A stretch of DNA of 64,000 nt from Parvibaculum sp963696585 (GTDB lineage: Bacteria; Pseudomonadota; Alphaproteobacteria; Parvibaculales; Parvibaculaceae): contig CAVOKW010000031.1 in NCBI GenBank assembly GCA_963696585.1, forward strand, positions 8,099 to 72,098, read 5' to 3'. The translations under genes were made by a program, and so were the position numbers. Below are positions 51,689 through 60,278 of the stretch, piece after piece (position 1 is the first letter of the stretch; each line of letters starts with the position of its first letter). The notes beneath the pieces are model-generated. The model was not told the DNA's origin and ran no database searches. It worked only from the letters and a program-made list of their open reading frames with translations.

Positions 51689-52186
51689 ATGACAACGGCA
51701 GTTTTTCAATCGCTAAGTGTGCTCGTCGCGGATGACAGCGCCTATATGCGCCAGCTCCTCGCAAGCCTGCTGCACGCCCTTGGCGTTGGCGAGGTTCATG
51801 TCGCCAGCGATGGCGAACAGGCGCTTGAATATTATCTCGCACATGAACCCGAACTCGTCATCACCGACGCCGCGATGAAGCCGGTCGATGGCTTTACGTT
51901 CGCTGAAAAACTGCGCGGCATGGACCGCGGCATGCTCGGCATGGTGCCCATCATCATGGTTTCAGGCCATACCGATCAGGCGTCAATTGAGCGCGCGCGC
52001 GACATTGGCGTCAGCGAATTTCTTTCAAAGCCGGTCAGCGCGAAGGCCCTTTATCAGCGTCTCATCGCCGCCATTGACCGACCGCGCCCCTTCATCGACA
52101 GCCCCGGCTATCGCGGGCCGGACCGTCGCCGTCGGTCGCTTCCCTATGAAGGCGTTGAGCGCCGCAACCAGGTGGCATTCATCTAG
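51689..52186 (+). CDS. Single-domain response regulator with basic C-terminal tail
   Basis: This 165-residue receiver has D15/D16 (LVADDSAYM), phospho-acceptor D60 (LVITDAAMKPVDGF), the Ser of VSGHT and K114 (FLSKPVS). After the receiver, RPFIDSPGYRGPDRRRR forms a basic tail seen in many alphaproteobacterial stand-alone receivers. There is no DNA-binding domain, so output is by protein contact or phosphotransfer. It is followed by an HPt gene after 9 bp. Confidence 0.92.
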   Translation: MTTAVFQSLSVLVADDSAYMRQLLASLLHALGVGEVHVASDGEQALEYYLAHEPELVITDAAMKPVDGFTFAEKLRGMDRGMLGMVPIIMVSGHTDQASIERARDIGVSEFLSKPVSAKALYQRLIAAIDRPRPFIDSPGYRGPDRRRRSLPYEGVERRNQVAFI

Positions 52187-52195
52187 GGGGATCAC

Positions 52196-52729
52196 ATGTC
52201 ATCCAGCCATTCATCTGAAGAAGACGAGAAGCCTGGACATGAAATAGATGTCCGCTTCATACGTGTGCCCTCGATTGTCGAACGCAAGCTGGGACCCGAT
52301 CATGCCGGCCCCATGCGTCTTGATCCACGCATTCTCGATCACATGCAGGAAGCCATTCGCGATCTTGAAGGCAAATATGGCGAGTCACTGATCCGCCAGA
52401 TCGACCTGCTCTTCCGTCTGGTGGAGGAAATCGAGGCCGGCAATGTTCCGGCCCGTGATCGCCTCTATGACATTGCCCATGACATGCGCGGGCTTGCCGG
52501 CACATTTGGCCATCCGCTGATCGGCCGTTTTGCCAATTCGCTCTGCACCTATATCGAAGGCACTGTGGCCCGGGACATATTGGATGGCACCATCCTGCGC
52601 TTCCACATTGAAGCCATGCGTGATGCGCTCGCCAATCGCGACGACAATGATGCCGTGGCGCTTGAGACCCTGCATGCGCTGGAGCGTCTCATCAAGACCA
52701 CGATCCGCGAACGGAGATTGGCGCGATGA
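52196..52729 (+). CDS. HPt domain phosphotransfer protein
   Basis: This 177-residue protein has an acidic, disordered start and then a four-helix HPt bundle. The phospho-histidine is H95 in LYDIAHDMRGLAGTFGHPLI, the form H-x2-R/K-G-x2-G-x2-G typical of HPt domains. No kinase domain is present. GGGGGATC precedes the start. It sits between two receiver genes and overlaps the second (ATGA), so it is a good candidate for a phosphate shuttle between them. Confidence 0.88.
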   Translation: MSSSHSSEEDEKPGHEIDVRFIRVPSIVERKLGPDHAGPMRLDPRILDHMQEAIRDLEGKYGESLIRQIDLLFRLVEEIEAGNVPARDRLYDIAHDMRGLAGTFGHPLIGRFANSLCTYIEGTVARDILDGTILRFHIEAMRDALANRDDNDAVALETLHALERLIKTTIRERRLAR

Positions 52730-53220
52730 ACGCTGTGGCTGGCAGCGCCGGAGATATTTTCCAAAAGCTCCGCGTGCTGGTTGTGGAAGACAGCGGCGAA
52801 ATGCGTCGCCTTGTCGTCGCCCTGCTTCAGACCATGCGCATCGGCTGCATTCTCGAAGCGCGCGATGGCAAGCGGGGACTGGAAGTCTTTCACACTGAAA
52901 ATCCCGACATCATCATCACCGATGGCTCCATGCAGCCCATGGATGGTTATGAAATGACCCGCCTCATCCGTCAGTCCGGCAGCGGACAGGGCGACATTCC
53001 GATCCTCATGATTTCAGGCCATCTCAACCGGAATATCGTTGACCATGCCCGCGATCAGGGCGTCACGGACTATCTCGCCAAACCGCTCTCGGCTGATGTG
53101 CTTTATCAGGCAATCCTGCGCGCCGTTTCCAATCCCTTGCACATTGTGGAAACGCCGAGTTTTCGCGGCCCCTCGCCGCGCCGCAACCTTCAGGTTCGCC
53201 ACTCCGACTGGCCATCCTGA
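52726..53220 (+). CDS. Single-domain response regulator, second receiver of the module
   Basis: This 164-residue receiver has E21/D22 (VVEDSGEM), phospho-acceptor D66 (IIITDGSMQPMDGYEM), the Ser of MISGH and K119 (DYLAKPLS). The C-terminal segment NPLHIVETPSFRGPSPRRN parallels the tail of the first receiver, so the two are probably paralogues from duplication. It overlaps the HPt start by 4 bp upstream and the convergent hydrolase by 31 bp. Confidence 0.92.
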   Translation: MNAVAGSAGDIFQKLRVLVVEDSGEMRRLVVALLQTMRIGCILEARDGKRGLEVFHTENPDIIITDGSMQPMDGYEMTRLIRQSGSGQGDIPILMISGHLNRNIVDHARDQGVTDYLAKPLSADVLYQAILRAVSNPLHIVETPSFRGPSPRRNLQVRHSDWPS

Positions 53221-54032
53221 ACCAAAACCGCCTCGAGAAATCGCGAAAGCATCGGATTGATGATGTCTGGGGCCTGCCAGAAGGGCATATGCCCCATGCC
53301 CTCCAGCACATGCACCCGCCCTTCCCATAAATTGGCGTAAGCCACCTTCATCAAGAACGCATTATCGACATAAGGCTCCGCGCTGCCCGTCACGACGGCG
53401 AGAGGCAGCGGACATTCGCGCGCAATTTTTCCACCATCCATGTCGCGCCCCTCCATCGCCGATTGCAGCATCAGGGGACGAAAGCGCCCATCCGCCCGCA
53501 GTGACGAGGCCAGCATGAAGGGCTCAACCTTCTGGCCGATACCCAGACCCGATTGCGTCTGAAGGCGCGCATCCGCCTCGCTGAACTCTTCCTTGAAGGT
53601 GAGCCCCATTGTATCGGAGGGCAAAAAGGCCGCCGCCATATCGGCGCCTCCCGCAGGCGGTGTCCCCGTGATCCAGCCCGCGATCGCGCCCGGCCAGCGC
53701 GCCATCATTTCGAGCACGATATGACCGCCCAGCGACCAGCCGACAAGCACGGCCCGATCCACGCCAATGGCATCGAGAAAAGCCATGGTCGCATCGGCAA
53801 AGCCATGGATTGAATAACTGCGCATCGGATCGATGGCATTGGCGCTGGCCCCATGGCCGGGCAGATCAAGCGCGATCAGGCGATAGCGCTCTCGCAGGGA
53901 ACTATCAAATTGCCGCGCGAAATATTCCTTGCAGGCTGAGTTGCCATGCACAAACACCAGACTCGCACCGCGACCGCCGCTATCGGCATAGCTGATGGTC
54001 CCATGGTCGGTTTCAACAAATAGATTTTGCAC
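53190..54032 (-). CDS. Alpha/beta hydrolase
   Basis: This 280-residue hydrolase has the oxyanion segment VFVHGNSACKEYF, nucleophile Ser in VGWSLGGHIVLEM, and the catalytic His in LEGMGHMPFWQAP. The acid is probably in the GSAEPYVDNAF region. Its substrate is not evident. Its 3-prime end overlaps the second receiver gene by 31 bp, so the two transcripts are antisense at their ends. Confidence 0.9.
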   Translation of the reverse strand: MQNLFVETDHGTISYADSGGRGASLVFVHGNSACKEYFARQFDSSLRERYRLIALDLPGHGASANAIDPMRSYSIHGFADATMAFLDAIGVDRAVLVGWSLGGHIVLEMMARWPGAIAGWITGTPPAGGADMAAAFLPSDTMGLTFKEEFSEADARLQTQSGLGIGQKVEPFMLASSLRADGRFRPLMLQSAMEGRDMDGGKIARECPLPLAVVTGSAEPYVDNAFLMKVAYANLWEGRVHVLEGMGHMPFWQAPDIINPMLSRFLEAVLVQDGQSEWRT

Positions 54033-54196
54033 GCTGCCCCCTCGGATCTTCGCCCGTTCATCGACAGATTGTCAGAAAAAATGACGCTGGCGTCACTTTA
54101 ATTCTGGCCATCAGCCTCATTTTTATAGGGTTTTTGCAAGGAAAAGGCCTGCTCGCGGCGGCACCCTCTCCGCGCAAAGTCGCTGACGGAGGAAAA

Positions 54197-54346
54197 ATGT
54201 CTGAAATCAAAACCGCCTTCGTCATGGCCCACAAGCTGCGCGAAGCCATGGGCGCAAAGGTCCATTTTGAAAACGCCCGCGCCAAGTTAGGCGTCCTTAC
54301 CAGTTGCCATGACAGCAACCGCTGCTATCCTCTGCCCAACAAATAA
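54197..54346 (+). CDS. 49-residue conserved-looking small protein upstream of acyl-CoA dehydrogenases
   Basis: ATG at 54197 has an excellent GGAGGAAAA site. The peptide MSEIKTAFVMAHKLREAMGA followed by KVHFENARAKLGVLTSCHDS and NRCYPLPNK is a basic, mostly helical protein with two Cys, 6 residues apart, near its end. It ends 18 bp before the first dehydrogenase gene. Codon use fits the neighbours. No family was recognised. Confidence 0.6.
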   Translation: MSEIKTAFVMAHKLREAMGAKVHFENARAKLGVLTSCHDSNRCYPLPNK

Positions 54347-54364
54347 ATCAGACGGAGACAACCG

Positions 54365-55558
54365 ATGGATGCGCTTGAAACCTTCCGCCAGGAAACGCGC
54401 CAATGGCTTGAGGCCAATTGCCCCCCTTCGATGCGGACACCCATGCCCGAGGAAGAGTCCCCCTGGGGCGGTCGTCGCGCGACATGGCCCAATCCTGACT
54501 CCAAAAAATGGCTCGATGCCATGGCCAGCCGCGGCTGGACCGCACCGACATGGCCCAGGCAGTATGGCGGCGGTGGCTTGGGCAAGGACGAGGCGCGCAT
54601 CCTCAGCCAGGAACTCGGTCGCCTCAAGGCGCGCCCGGCTTTGATGAGCTTTGGCATCTGGATGCTGGGGCCCGCCCTTCTCGAATATGCCAATGAGGAA
54701 CAAAAGCTCGAACACCTGCCCAAAATCGTGCGCGGTGAAATCCGCTGGTGTCAGGGTTATTCCGAGCCGGGTGCCGGTTCCGATCTCGCCGGCCTCGCCA
54801 CCAAATGCGAAGACAAGGGCGACCATTACCTCGTCAATGGCCAGAAAATCTGGACCTCCTATGCCGACAAGGCCGACTGGATTTTCTGTCTCGTCCGCAC
54901 CGATACATCCACCAAGCATGACGGCATCAGCTTCCTGCTTTTCGACATGGAATCGCCTGGCGTCGAAGCCCGCCCCATCACCATGATTTCGGGCGCATCG
55001 CCCTTTTGCGAAACCTTCTTCACCGATGTCAAAGTCCCGAAGAAAAATCTCGTCGGCGAATTGAACAAGGGCTGGACCATCGCCAAGCGCCTGCTCCAGC
55101 ATGAACGCGACATGATCTCGAGCATGGGTCTGGGCGGTGGCAGCGCTGGCGGACTTGGTGGCATTGAAAAGGCTGCCCGGGATTATGTCGGCGCCGATGC
55201 CAAGGGCCGCGTCGCAAACCCTGCCCTGCGCGAACGCATCGCCCAGCAGAAAATGGACGGCCGTGCCTTCGCGCTGACGCTCGCCCGTACCACCGAGGAA
55301 GCCAAGGCCGGTCAGGGCATGGGAGCCGCTTCGTCCATCTTCAAGTATTACGGCACGGAATTGAACAAGCGCCGTTATGAGCTGCTGCTCGATGTGCTCG
55401 GCACGCAGGCGCTTGGCTGGGAAGGCGACGGTTTCAATCAGGACGAACTTGATGTCACCCGCGCATGGCTGCGCTCCAAGGGCAACTCCATTGAAGGCGG
55501 CACATCCGAAGTGCAGCTCAATGTCGTCGCCAAGCGCGTGCTGGGACTGCCCGATTGA
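54365..55558 (+). CDS. Acyl-CoA dehydrogenase, catalytic-type subunit
   Basis: The 397-residue flavoprotein resembles PimC/CaiA-type dehydrogenases of fatty, pimelic or sterol side-chain acids. It has WCQGYSEPGAGSDLAGLATK, IWTSYADKADWIFCLVRTD and a C-terminal SIEGGTSEVQLNVVAKRVLG. The Glu of IEGG is at the place of the catalytic base of the family. It is followed 51 bp later by a second dehydrogenase, so the pair likely forms a heteromeric enzyme. No CoA ligase or hydratase is in view. Confidence 0.9.
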   Translation: MDALETFRQETRQWLEANCPPSMRTPMPEEESPWGGRRATWPNPDSKKWLDAMASRGWTAPTWPRQYGGGGLGKDEARILSQELGRLKARPALMSFGIWMLGPALLEYANEEQKLEHLPKIVRGEIRWCQGYSEPGAGSDLAGLATKCEDKGDHYLVNGQKIWTSYADKADWIFCLVRTDTSTKHDGISFLLFDMESPGVEARPITMISGASPFCETFFTDVKVPKKNLVGELNKGWTIAKRLLQHERDMISSMGLGGGSAGGLGGIEKAARDYVGADAKGRVANPALRERIAQQKMDGRAFALTLARTTEEAKAGQGMGAASSIFKYYGTELNKRRYELLLDVLGTQALGWEGDGFNQDELDVTRAWLRSKGNSIEGGTSEVQLNVVAKRVLGLPD

Positions 55559-55609
55559 ACTGAGCTCAAGCGAAAAACGATACAACAACAAAAAAGACAC
55601 TGGAACGCC

Positions 55610-56752
55610 ATGGCACTTGTATTGACTGAGGAGCAGCAGCTCCTGCGCGACACAGCGACACAATTCTTTCAGGAGCGTGCGCCTGTCGCGAGCCTGCGAA
55701 AACTGCGCGACAGCAAGGACGCATCGGGCTTTGACCGTGCGCTTTGGCGTGAGATGGCCAATCTCGGTTTTGCCGGCATCCTGATTTCAGAAAAATATGG
55801 CGGCACCGATTTCGGCCCCATGGGCATCGGCGTGGTGCTGGAACAGGCCGGTCGCACACTTGCCGCAACGCCACTCATCTCGACGGTCTTGCTCGGCGGT
55901 TCCGCCATTCAGCTCGCAGGCAATGCCACCCAGCGTCAGGACCTCCTGCCCACCATCGCGGCTGGCGAATGCCTGATCGCGCTGGCGCTGGAAGAAGGCC
56001 CGCATCACAACCCAAGCCATATCGAGACAATCGCAAAAAGCATTGATGCCGATCATTTCAGCCTGTCCGGCCACAAGGTCTTTGTGCTCGATGGTCATGT
56101 CGCCGATCTCCTCATCGTCGCCGCCCGCACCGGTGGGCAAGCCCATGATCGCCATGGCATCACCCTCTTCCTTGTCGACCCCAAGGCGCAAGGCGTCACC
56201 ATCAACCGCAGCCACATGGTTGACAGTCGCAATGCCGCAAGCATCCGCTTTGAGAATGTCAAAGTCTCTGCATCGGATGTACTCGGCTCCGTCGATGGCG
56301 GATCGGATGTCCTCGATCAGGTGCTCGACATTGCGCGCATCGGTCTTGCCGCAGAAATGCTCGGCTCACTTCAACAAGCCTTCGACGAAACAGTCACCTA
56401 TCTCAAGGAACGCAAACAGTTTGGTGTGCCGATTGGCTCGTTTCAGGCCCTCAAGCATCGCGCGGCGATCATGTTTGCGGAAATCGAAATCTGCCGCTCG
56501 GTCGTTCTCGATGCCTTGAGCGCGCTTGATGAACGCCGCAACGATGTGCCGCTCATGGCAAGCCTTGCCAAGGCGCGCCTGTCGGAAACAGCCCGGCTCG
56601 TCACCAATGAATGTCTCCAGATGCATGGCGGCATGGGCATGACCGATCAATTCAATATCGGCCTCTATATGAAGCGGGCCCGCGTTGCCGCCGCCACTTT
56701 TGGCAATGTCGATTTTCATCGCGACCGTTATGCGAGCCTTGACGGGTTCTGA
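55610..56752 (+). CDS. Acyl-CoA dehydrogenase, second subunit (PimD-like)
   Basis: The 380-residue flavoprotein has the N-terminal helical domain (LTEEQQLLRDTATQFFQERA), the middle beta domain and the C-terminal CLQMHGGMGMTDQFNIGLYM motif. The usual EG-T-x-E/Q motif carrying the catalytic Glu in the first subunit is absent here. This matches two-gene alpha2beta2 dehydrogenases, where the subunits share active sites. It starts MALVLTEEQQ after a weak ribosome site. Confidence 0.9.
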   Translation: MALVLTEEQQLLRDTATQFFQERAPVASLRKLRDSKDASGFDRALWREMANLGFAGILISEKYGGTDFGPMGIGVVLEQAGRTLAATPLISTVLLGGSAIQLAGNATQRQDLLPTIAAGECLIALALEEGPHHNPSHIETIAKSIDADHFSLSGHKVFVLDGHVADLLIVAARTGGQAHDRHGITLFLVDPKAQGVTINRSHMVDSRNAASIRFENVKVSASDVLGSVDGGSDVLDQVLDIARIGLAAEMLGSLQQAFDETVTYLKERKQFGVPIGSFQALKHRAAIMFAEIEICRSVVLDALSALDERRNDVPLMASLAKARLSETARLVTNECLQMHGGMGMTDQFNIGLYMKRARVAAATFGNVDFHRDRYASLDGF

Positions 56753-56859
56753 TCAACCGCTTCAGGGTCTCTCTCGACAATCCGGGCGCCGCGCCGCATA
56801 CTGAACAGGTATGGGGCGCGCCCCTCTCGCTCACCTCCAAGTACCGCAGAGAATCTGGA

Positions 56860-57093
56860 ATGGCCGAAGACAATAACAACGATCTGCCCGAACGCATCAC
56901 CGTGCTCGCCAAGGACTTCACGCCCGCCGCGATGGAGTTTCACCGTCGCAACATGAGCGAAAAGGGCTATCGCATGGAAGGCCAGATCGTGCCGCGCAAA
57001 TTCCAGATGATTGAGGGCATGGGGGCGCCCAGGGAACTGTTTGATGGCGAAATGTTCTATGCCGTCACTTTCGTGCGCAAGAGCGAAGCCTGA
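56860..57093 (+). CDS. Small conserved-looking protein of unknown function
   Basis: This 77-residue acidic protein reads MAEDNNNDLPERITVLAKDF, then TPAAMEFHRRNMSEKGYRME and GQIVPRKFQMI. The DGEMFYAVTFVRK end resembles DUF4177-like small proteins. It follows the dehydrogenases by 107 bp and ends before a bidirectional terminator. Function is unknown. Confidence 0.65.
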   Translation: MAEDNNNDLPERITVLAKDFTPAAMEFHRRNMSEKGYRMEGQIVPRKFQMIEGMGAPRELFDGEMFYAVTFVRKSEA

Positions 57094-57101
57094 TCGTTTC
57101 G

Positions 57102-57131
57102 CCTTCGACAATGAATCCTTCGACAATGAAT
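57102..57131. repeat. 15-bp tandem duplication
   Basis: CCTTCGACAATGAAT occurs twice without a gap just after the stop of the small gene. It looks like a recent slippage event. Confidence 0.9.
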
Positions 57132-57160
57132 AAAGGCCGGGATCATCTCCCGGCCTTTTC
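57132..57160. terminator. Bidirectional rho-independent terminator
   Basis: AAAGGCCGGGA (57132-57142), loop TCATC, TCCCGGCCTTT (57148-57158) and flanking T/A tracts form a strong hairpin. It serves the plus-strand small gene and the minus-strand RND permease, whose genes converge here. Confidence 0.9.
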
Positions 57161-57185
57161 CATTTCACGCCTTGCTCACTTTGTG

Positions 57186-60100
57186 TCAGGCGAGCAGAGC
57201 CTCGTCATCATCGGCTTCAACCGTCCCCTTCATGCTGTGGTCGGCCGCAAGGAGCATGTAAACGGCCGGCACCACAAAAAGCGTGAAGCATGTGCCGATG
57301 GAGAGACCCGAAGCAATCACCAGACCCAGATTGAAGCGCGAAGTGGCCCCCGCGCCTGAGGCAAGAATGAGCGGGGTCACACCCAGCACCATCGCCGCCG
57401 TGGTCATGAGGATCGGGCGCAAACGAATGGATGTCGCCTCTTCAATCGCCTCCCGTTTGCTGCGCCCTTCGCTTTGCAGATTATTGGCAAATTCCACAAT
57501 CAGAATGCCGTGCTTGCTGATCAGGCCGATCAGCGTGACAAGACCCACCTGCGTATAAATATTGAGGCTCGCGCCGCCGATCCCGGCGGTGATGAAAATC
57601 AGCGCCCCGCAAATCGACATCGGAACCGAGACCAGAATGATGACAGGGTCGCGGAAGCTCTCAAACTGGGCCGATAGCGCCAGAAAGACGATGATCATCG
57701 CAAAGAAGAAGGTCACAACCAGCGCCGAGGATTCCTGCACGGCCTGGCGCGACTGCCCCGAATAATCAACGCTATAGCCAGCGGGCAGTTCGGTCTTGGC
57801 GAGATCCTGCAGGAAGGCGAGCGCCTGTCCGCTGGTGACGCCAGGCACCGGCACGCCTGAAATCGTCGCCGAGTTGAGCTGTTGAAAATGGCTCAGGCTT
57901 TCAGGTACGGTCTGCGTCTTGATTGTCGCAATGGTCGAGAGCGGAATGCTCGCGCCTGCCGCTGTCCGGATATAGTAATTCTCCAGCTGGCTCACATTGA
58001 GGCGATCGGCCTGCTGAACCTGCGGGATGACCTTGTAGGAACGCCCATCCAGACTGAAATAATTGATATAGCCCCCGCCAAGCATGAGGGAGAGCGATGC
58101 GCCCACATCCCTCATGGTCAGGCCAAGCTGGGCGGCCTTCTCACGATTGATCACGATTTCCGCCTGCGGTTTGTCAAATTTCAGATTGCTGTCGACGAAA
58201 ATGAATTGTCCGCTCTTCTGTACCTTGGCAAGGAAGTTGCTCGCCACATCATTCAACTGCTTGAATGACTCGGTTGTCTGAATGACGAACTCGACAGGAA
58301 AGCCGCTGGAACCGGGCAGCGGCGGCGGCTGGAAAGCCGCGATTCGCGCGCCTGCAACCTTTGCAAGCTGCTGCTGAAGCTCAGGCTGCAACACATCCGT
58401 TGTCTTGCTCCGTTCATCCCATGGCGTCAACACCATGCCCGATACCGTGCGACCCGTCGCCGTGAACTGGAACACATGTCCCATCTCCGGATGGCCTGCA
58501 TAAATTTCCCAAACCTGCTTCTGATAGACTTGACGCTGATCGACCGTGGCATTGGCTGGCGGCGTGATGAAAGAGATGATGATGCCTTGATCTTCCTGTG
58601 GCGCCAGCTCGCTTTTGGCAGCGCCATAGAGAAAATAGATGCTGACGAGAATGATCAGCGCAAAGGTGATCGTCACCGGGATGTAGTTCAAAGTGCCATG
58701 CAGCACGCGCTGATAAAGATGCAGCAGCTTGTCGAAGCGCCTGTCGATGAAGCCGACGAGCTTGCGTTCCCATTCGGAATCAATCTCGTTGTTTGCGCGC
58801 AAGACGCGCGAACACATCATCGGTGACAGGGTCAGCGCGACAATGGACGACATGATCACCGCGCCAACCAGCGTGAAGGCAAACTCGGTGAACAGAGCGC
58901 CTGTCAAGCCGCCCAGGAAGCCGATCGGAATATAGACCGCAACGAGCACGATCGCCATGGCGATGATCGGGCCGGCCAGTTCGCGTGCCGCCAGCAGAGA
59001 AGCCTGAAGCGGCCGCATGCCTTCTTCCAGATGCCGATTGACGTTTTCAACGACAATGATCGCGTCATCGACGACCAGACCAATCGACAGCACCAGCGCC
59101 AGCAGGGTCAGCAGATTGATCGAGAAGCCCAGCATCAGCATGACCGTGAAGGTGCCGACCAGCGACAGGGGAATGGCGATTGTCGGAATGAGAACCGAGC
59201 GTGGCGACCCGAGAAAGGCGAACACCACGAGGGTCACGATCAGCAGGGCCTCAATAAGCGTGCGCACCACTTCATTGATCGAGCTGTTAACGAAGGCCGT
59301 CGCGTCATAGGCAATCGCACCATTGAGTCCCGAAGGCAGTTGCGACTGAATTTCCGGGAATGTTTCGCGCACACGTTTCATCACGTCGAGCAGATTGGCT
59401 GATGGCGCAACCTTGATGCCGAGCTGCACCGATGCCTTGCCGTCAAATCCGGCGGCTGAATCATATTCGGCAGAACCGAGCGTCACATTGGCGACGTCGG
59501 ACAGACGCACAAAGGCGCCATCCTTGGAACGGATGATCAGCTGACGAAACTCGGCCAGAGACTTCATATTGGTCGAGGCGATGAGGTCAACCTGCACCAT
59601 TTGGCCACGGGTCGTGCCGACAGCGGAGAGATAGTCATTGGCGGCCAGGGCCTGGCCAACATCGGTGGCCGTCAGGCCATAGGCGGCAAGCTTGTCCGGG
59701 TCGAGCCAGGCGCGAATGGCGAAGCGCTTCTCGCCGAGAATTTCAACTTCCTGAACGCCTTCCACGGCCTGAATCTTTGGCTGCACCACGCGGATCAGAT
59801 AATCGGTCATCTTGTTGCGCGACAGGACTTCCGAATTGAACCCGATATACATGGAGGCAATCGTCTCCCCCACGGCGATGCTCACTGCGGGCAGTTGCGC
59901 TTCGCTTGGCAACTGATTGGTGACCGAATTCACCTTGCTCAGAATTTCGGTCAGCGCCTTGTTGGAATCATAATTCAGACGCAACGTCGCCTGAATGGTC
60001 GAGACACCCGATGAACTCGTCGATGAAATATAGTCGATGCCGTTTGCCTGCGAGATCGCGTTTTCCAGCGGCGTCGTGATGAAGCCCGACACCAGATCCG

Positions 60101-60266
60101 CACTCGCGCCAAAATAGGCCGTGCTGACGGTAACGACGGCATTTTCCGTTCGCGGAAACTGCAACACCGGAAGCAGAAAGACCGACCGCACACCCAGCAC
60201 AAAAATGAGCAGGCTGACAACCGTGGCCAGAACCGGACGGCGAATGAAGATATCGGTAAAGTTCAT
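57186..60266 (-). CDS. RND multidrug efflux permease, HAE-1 family
   Basis: This 1026-residue inner-membrane proton antiporter has twelve helices and two large periplasmic loops. The first helix is near residues 11-31 after MNFTDIFIRRP. The proton-relay Asp pair is in LSIGLVVDDAIIVVENV (near residue 400). The matching Lys and the repeat halves are full length. The adaptor gene follows upstream by 12 bp on the same strand. No TolC-type outer-membrane gene is seen in the window. Substrates cannot be predicted. Confidence 0.95.
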   Translation of the reverse strand: MNFTDIFIRRPVLATVVSLLIFVLGVRSVFLLPVLQFPRTENAVVTVSTAYFGASADLVSGFITTPLENAISQANGIDYISSTSSSGVSTIQATLRLNYDSNKALTEILSKVNSVTNQLPSEAQLPAVSIAVGETIASMYIGFNSEVLSRNKMTDYLIRVVQPKIQAVEGVQEVEILGEKRFAIRAWLDPDKLAAYGLTATDVGQALAANDYLSAVGTTRGQMVQVDLIASTNMKSLAEFRQLIIRSKDGAFVRLSDVANVTLGSAEYDSAAGFDGKASVQLGIKVAPSANLLDVMKRVRETFPEIQSQLPSGLNGAIAYDATAFVNSSINEVVRTLIEALLIVTLVVFAFLGSPRSVLIPTIAIPLSLVGTFTVMLMLGFSINLLTLLALVLSIGLVVDDAIIVVENVNRHLEEGMRPLQASLLAARELAGPIIAMAIVLVAVYIPIGFLGGLTGALFTEFAFTLVGAVIMSSIVALTLSPMMCSRVLRANNEIDSEWERKLVGFIDRRFDKLLHLYQRVLHGTLNYIPVTITFALIILVSIYFLYGAAKSELAPQEDQGIIISFITPPANATVDQRQVYQKQVWEIYAGHPEMGHVFQFTATGRTVSGMVLTPWDERSKTTDVLQPELQQQLAKVAGARIAAFQPPPLPGSSGFPVEFVIQTTESFKQLNDVASNFLAKVQKSGQFIFVDSNLKFDKPQAEIVINREKAAQLGLTMRDVGASLSLMLGGGYINYFSLDGRSYKVIPQVQQADRLNVSQLENYYIRTAAGASIPLSTIATIKTQTVPESLSHFQQLNSATISGVPVPGVTSGQALAFLQDLAKTELPAGYSVDYSGQSRQAVQESSALVVTFFFAMIIVFLALSAQFESFRDPVIILVSVPMSICGALIFITAGIGGASLNIYTQVGLVTLIGLISKHGILIVEFANNLQSEGRSKREAIEEATSIRLRPILMTTAAMVLGVTPLILASGAGATSRFNLGLVIASGLSIGTCFTLFVVPAVYMLLAADHSMKGTVEADDDEALLA

Positions 60267-60278
60267 CGGGACTGTCGC

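Noticed and set aside
54287..55663. A 458-residue minus-strand frame
   Set aside because: It is antisense to the first acyl-CoA dehydrogenase, which matches its family end to end.
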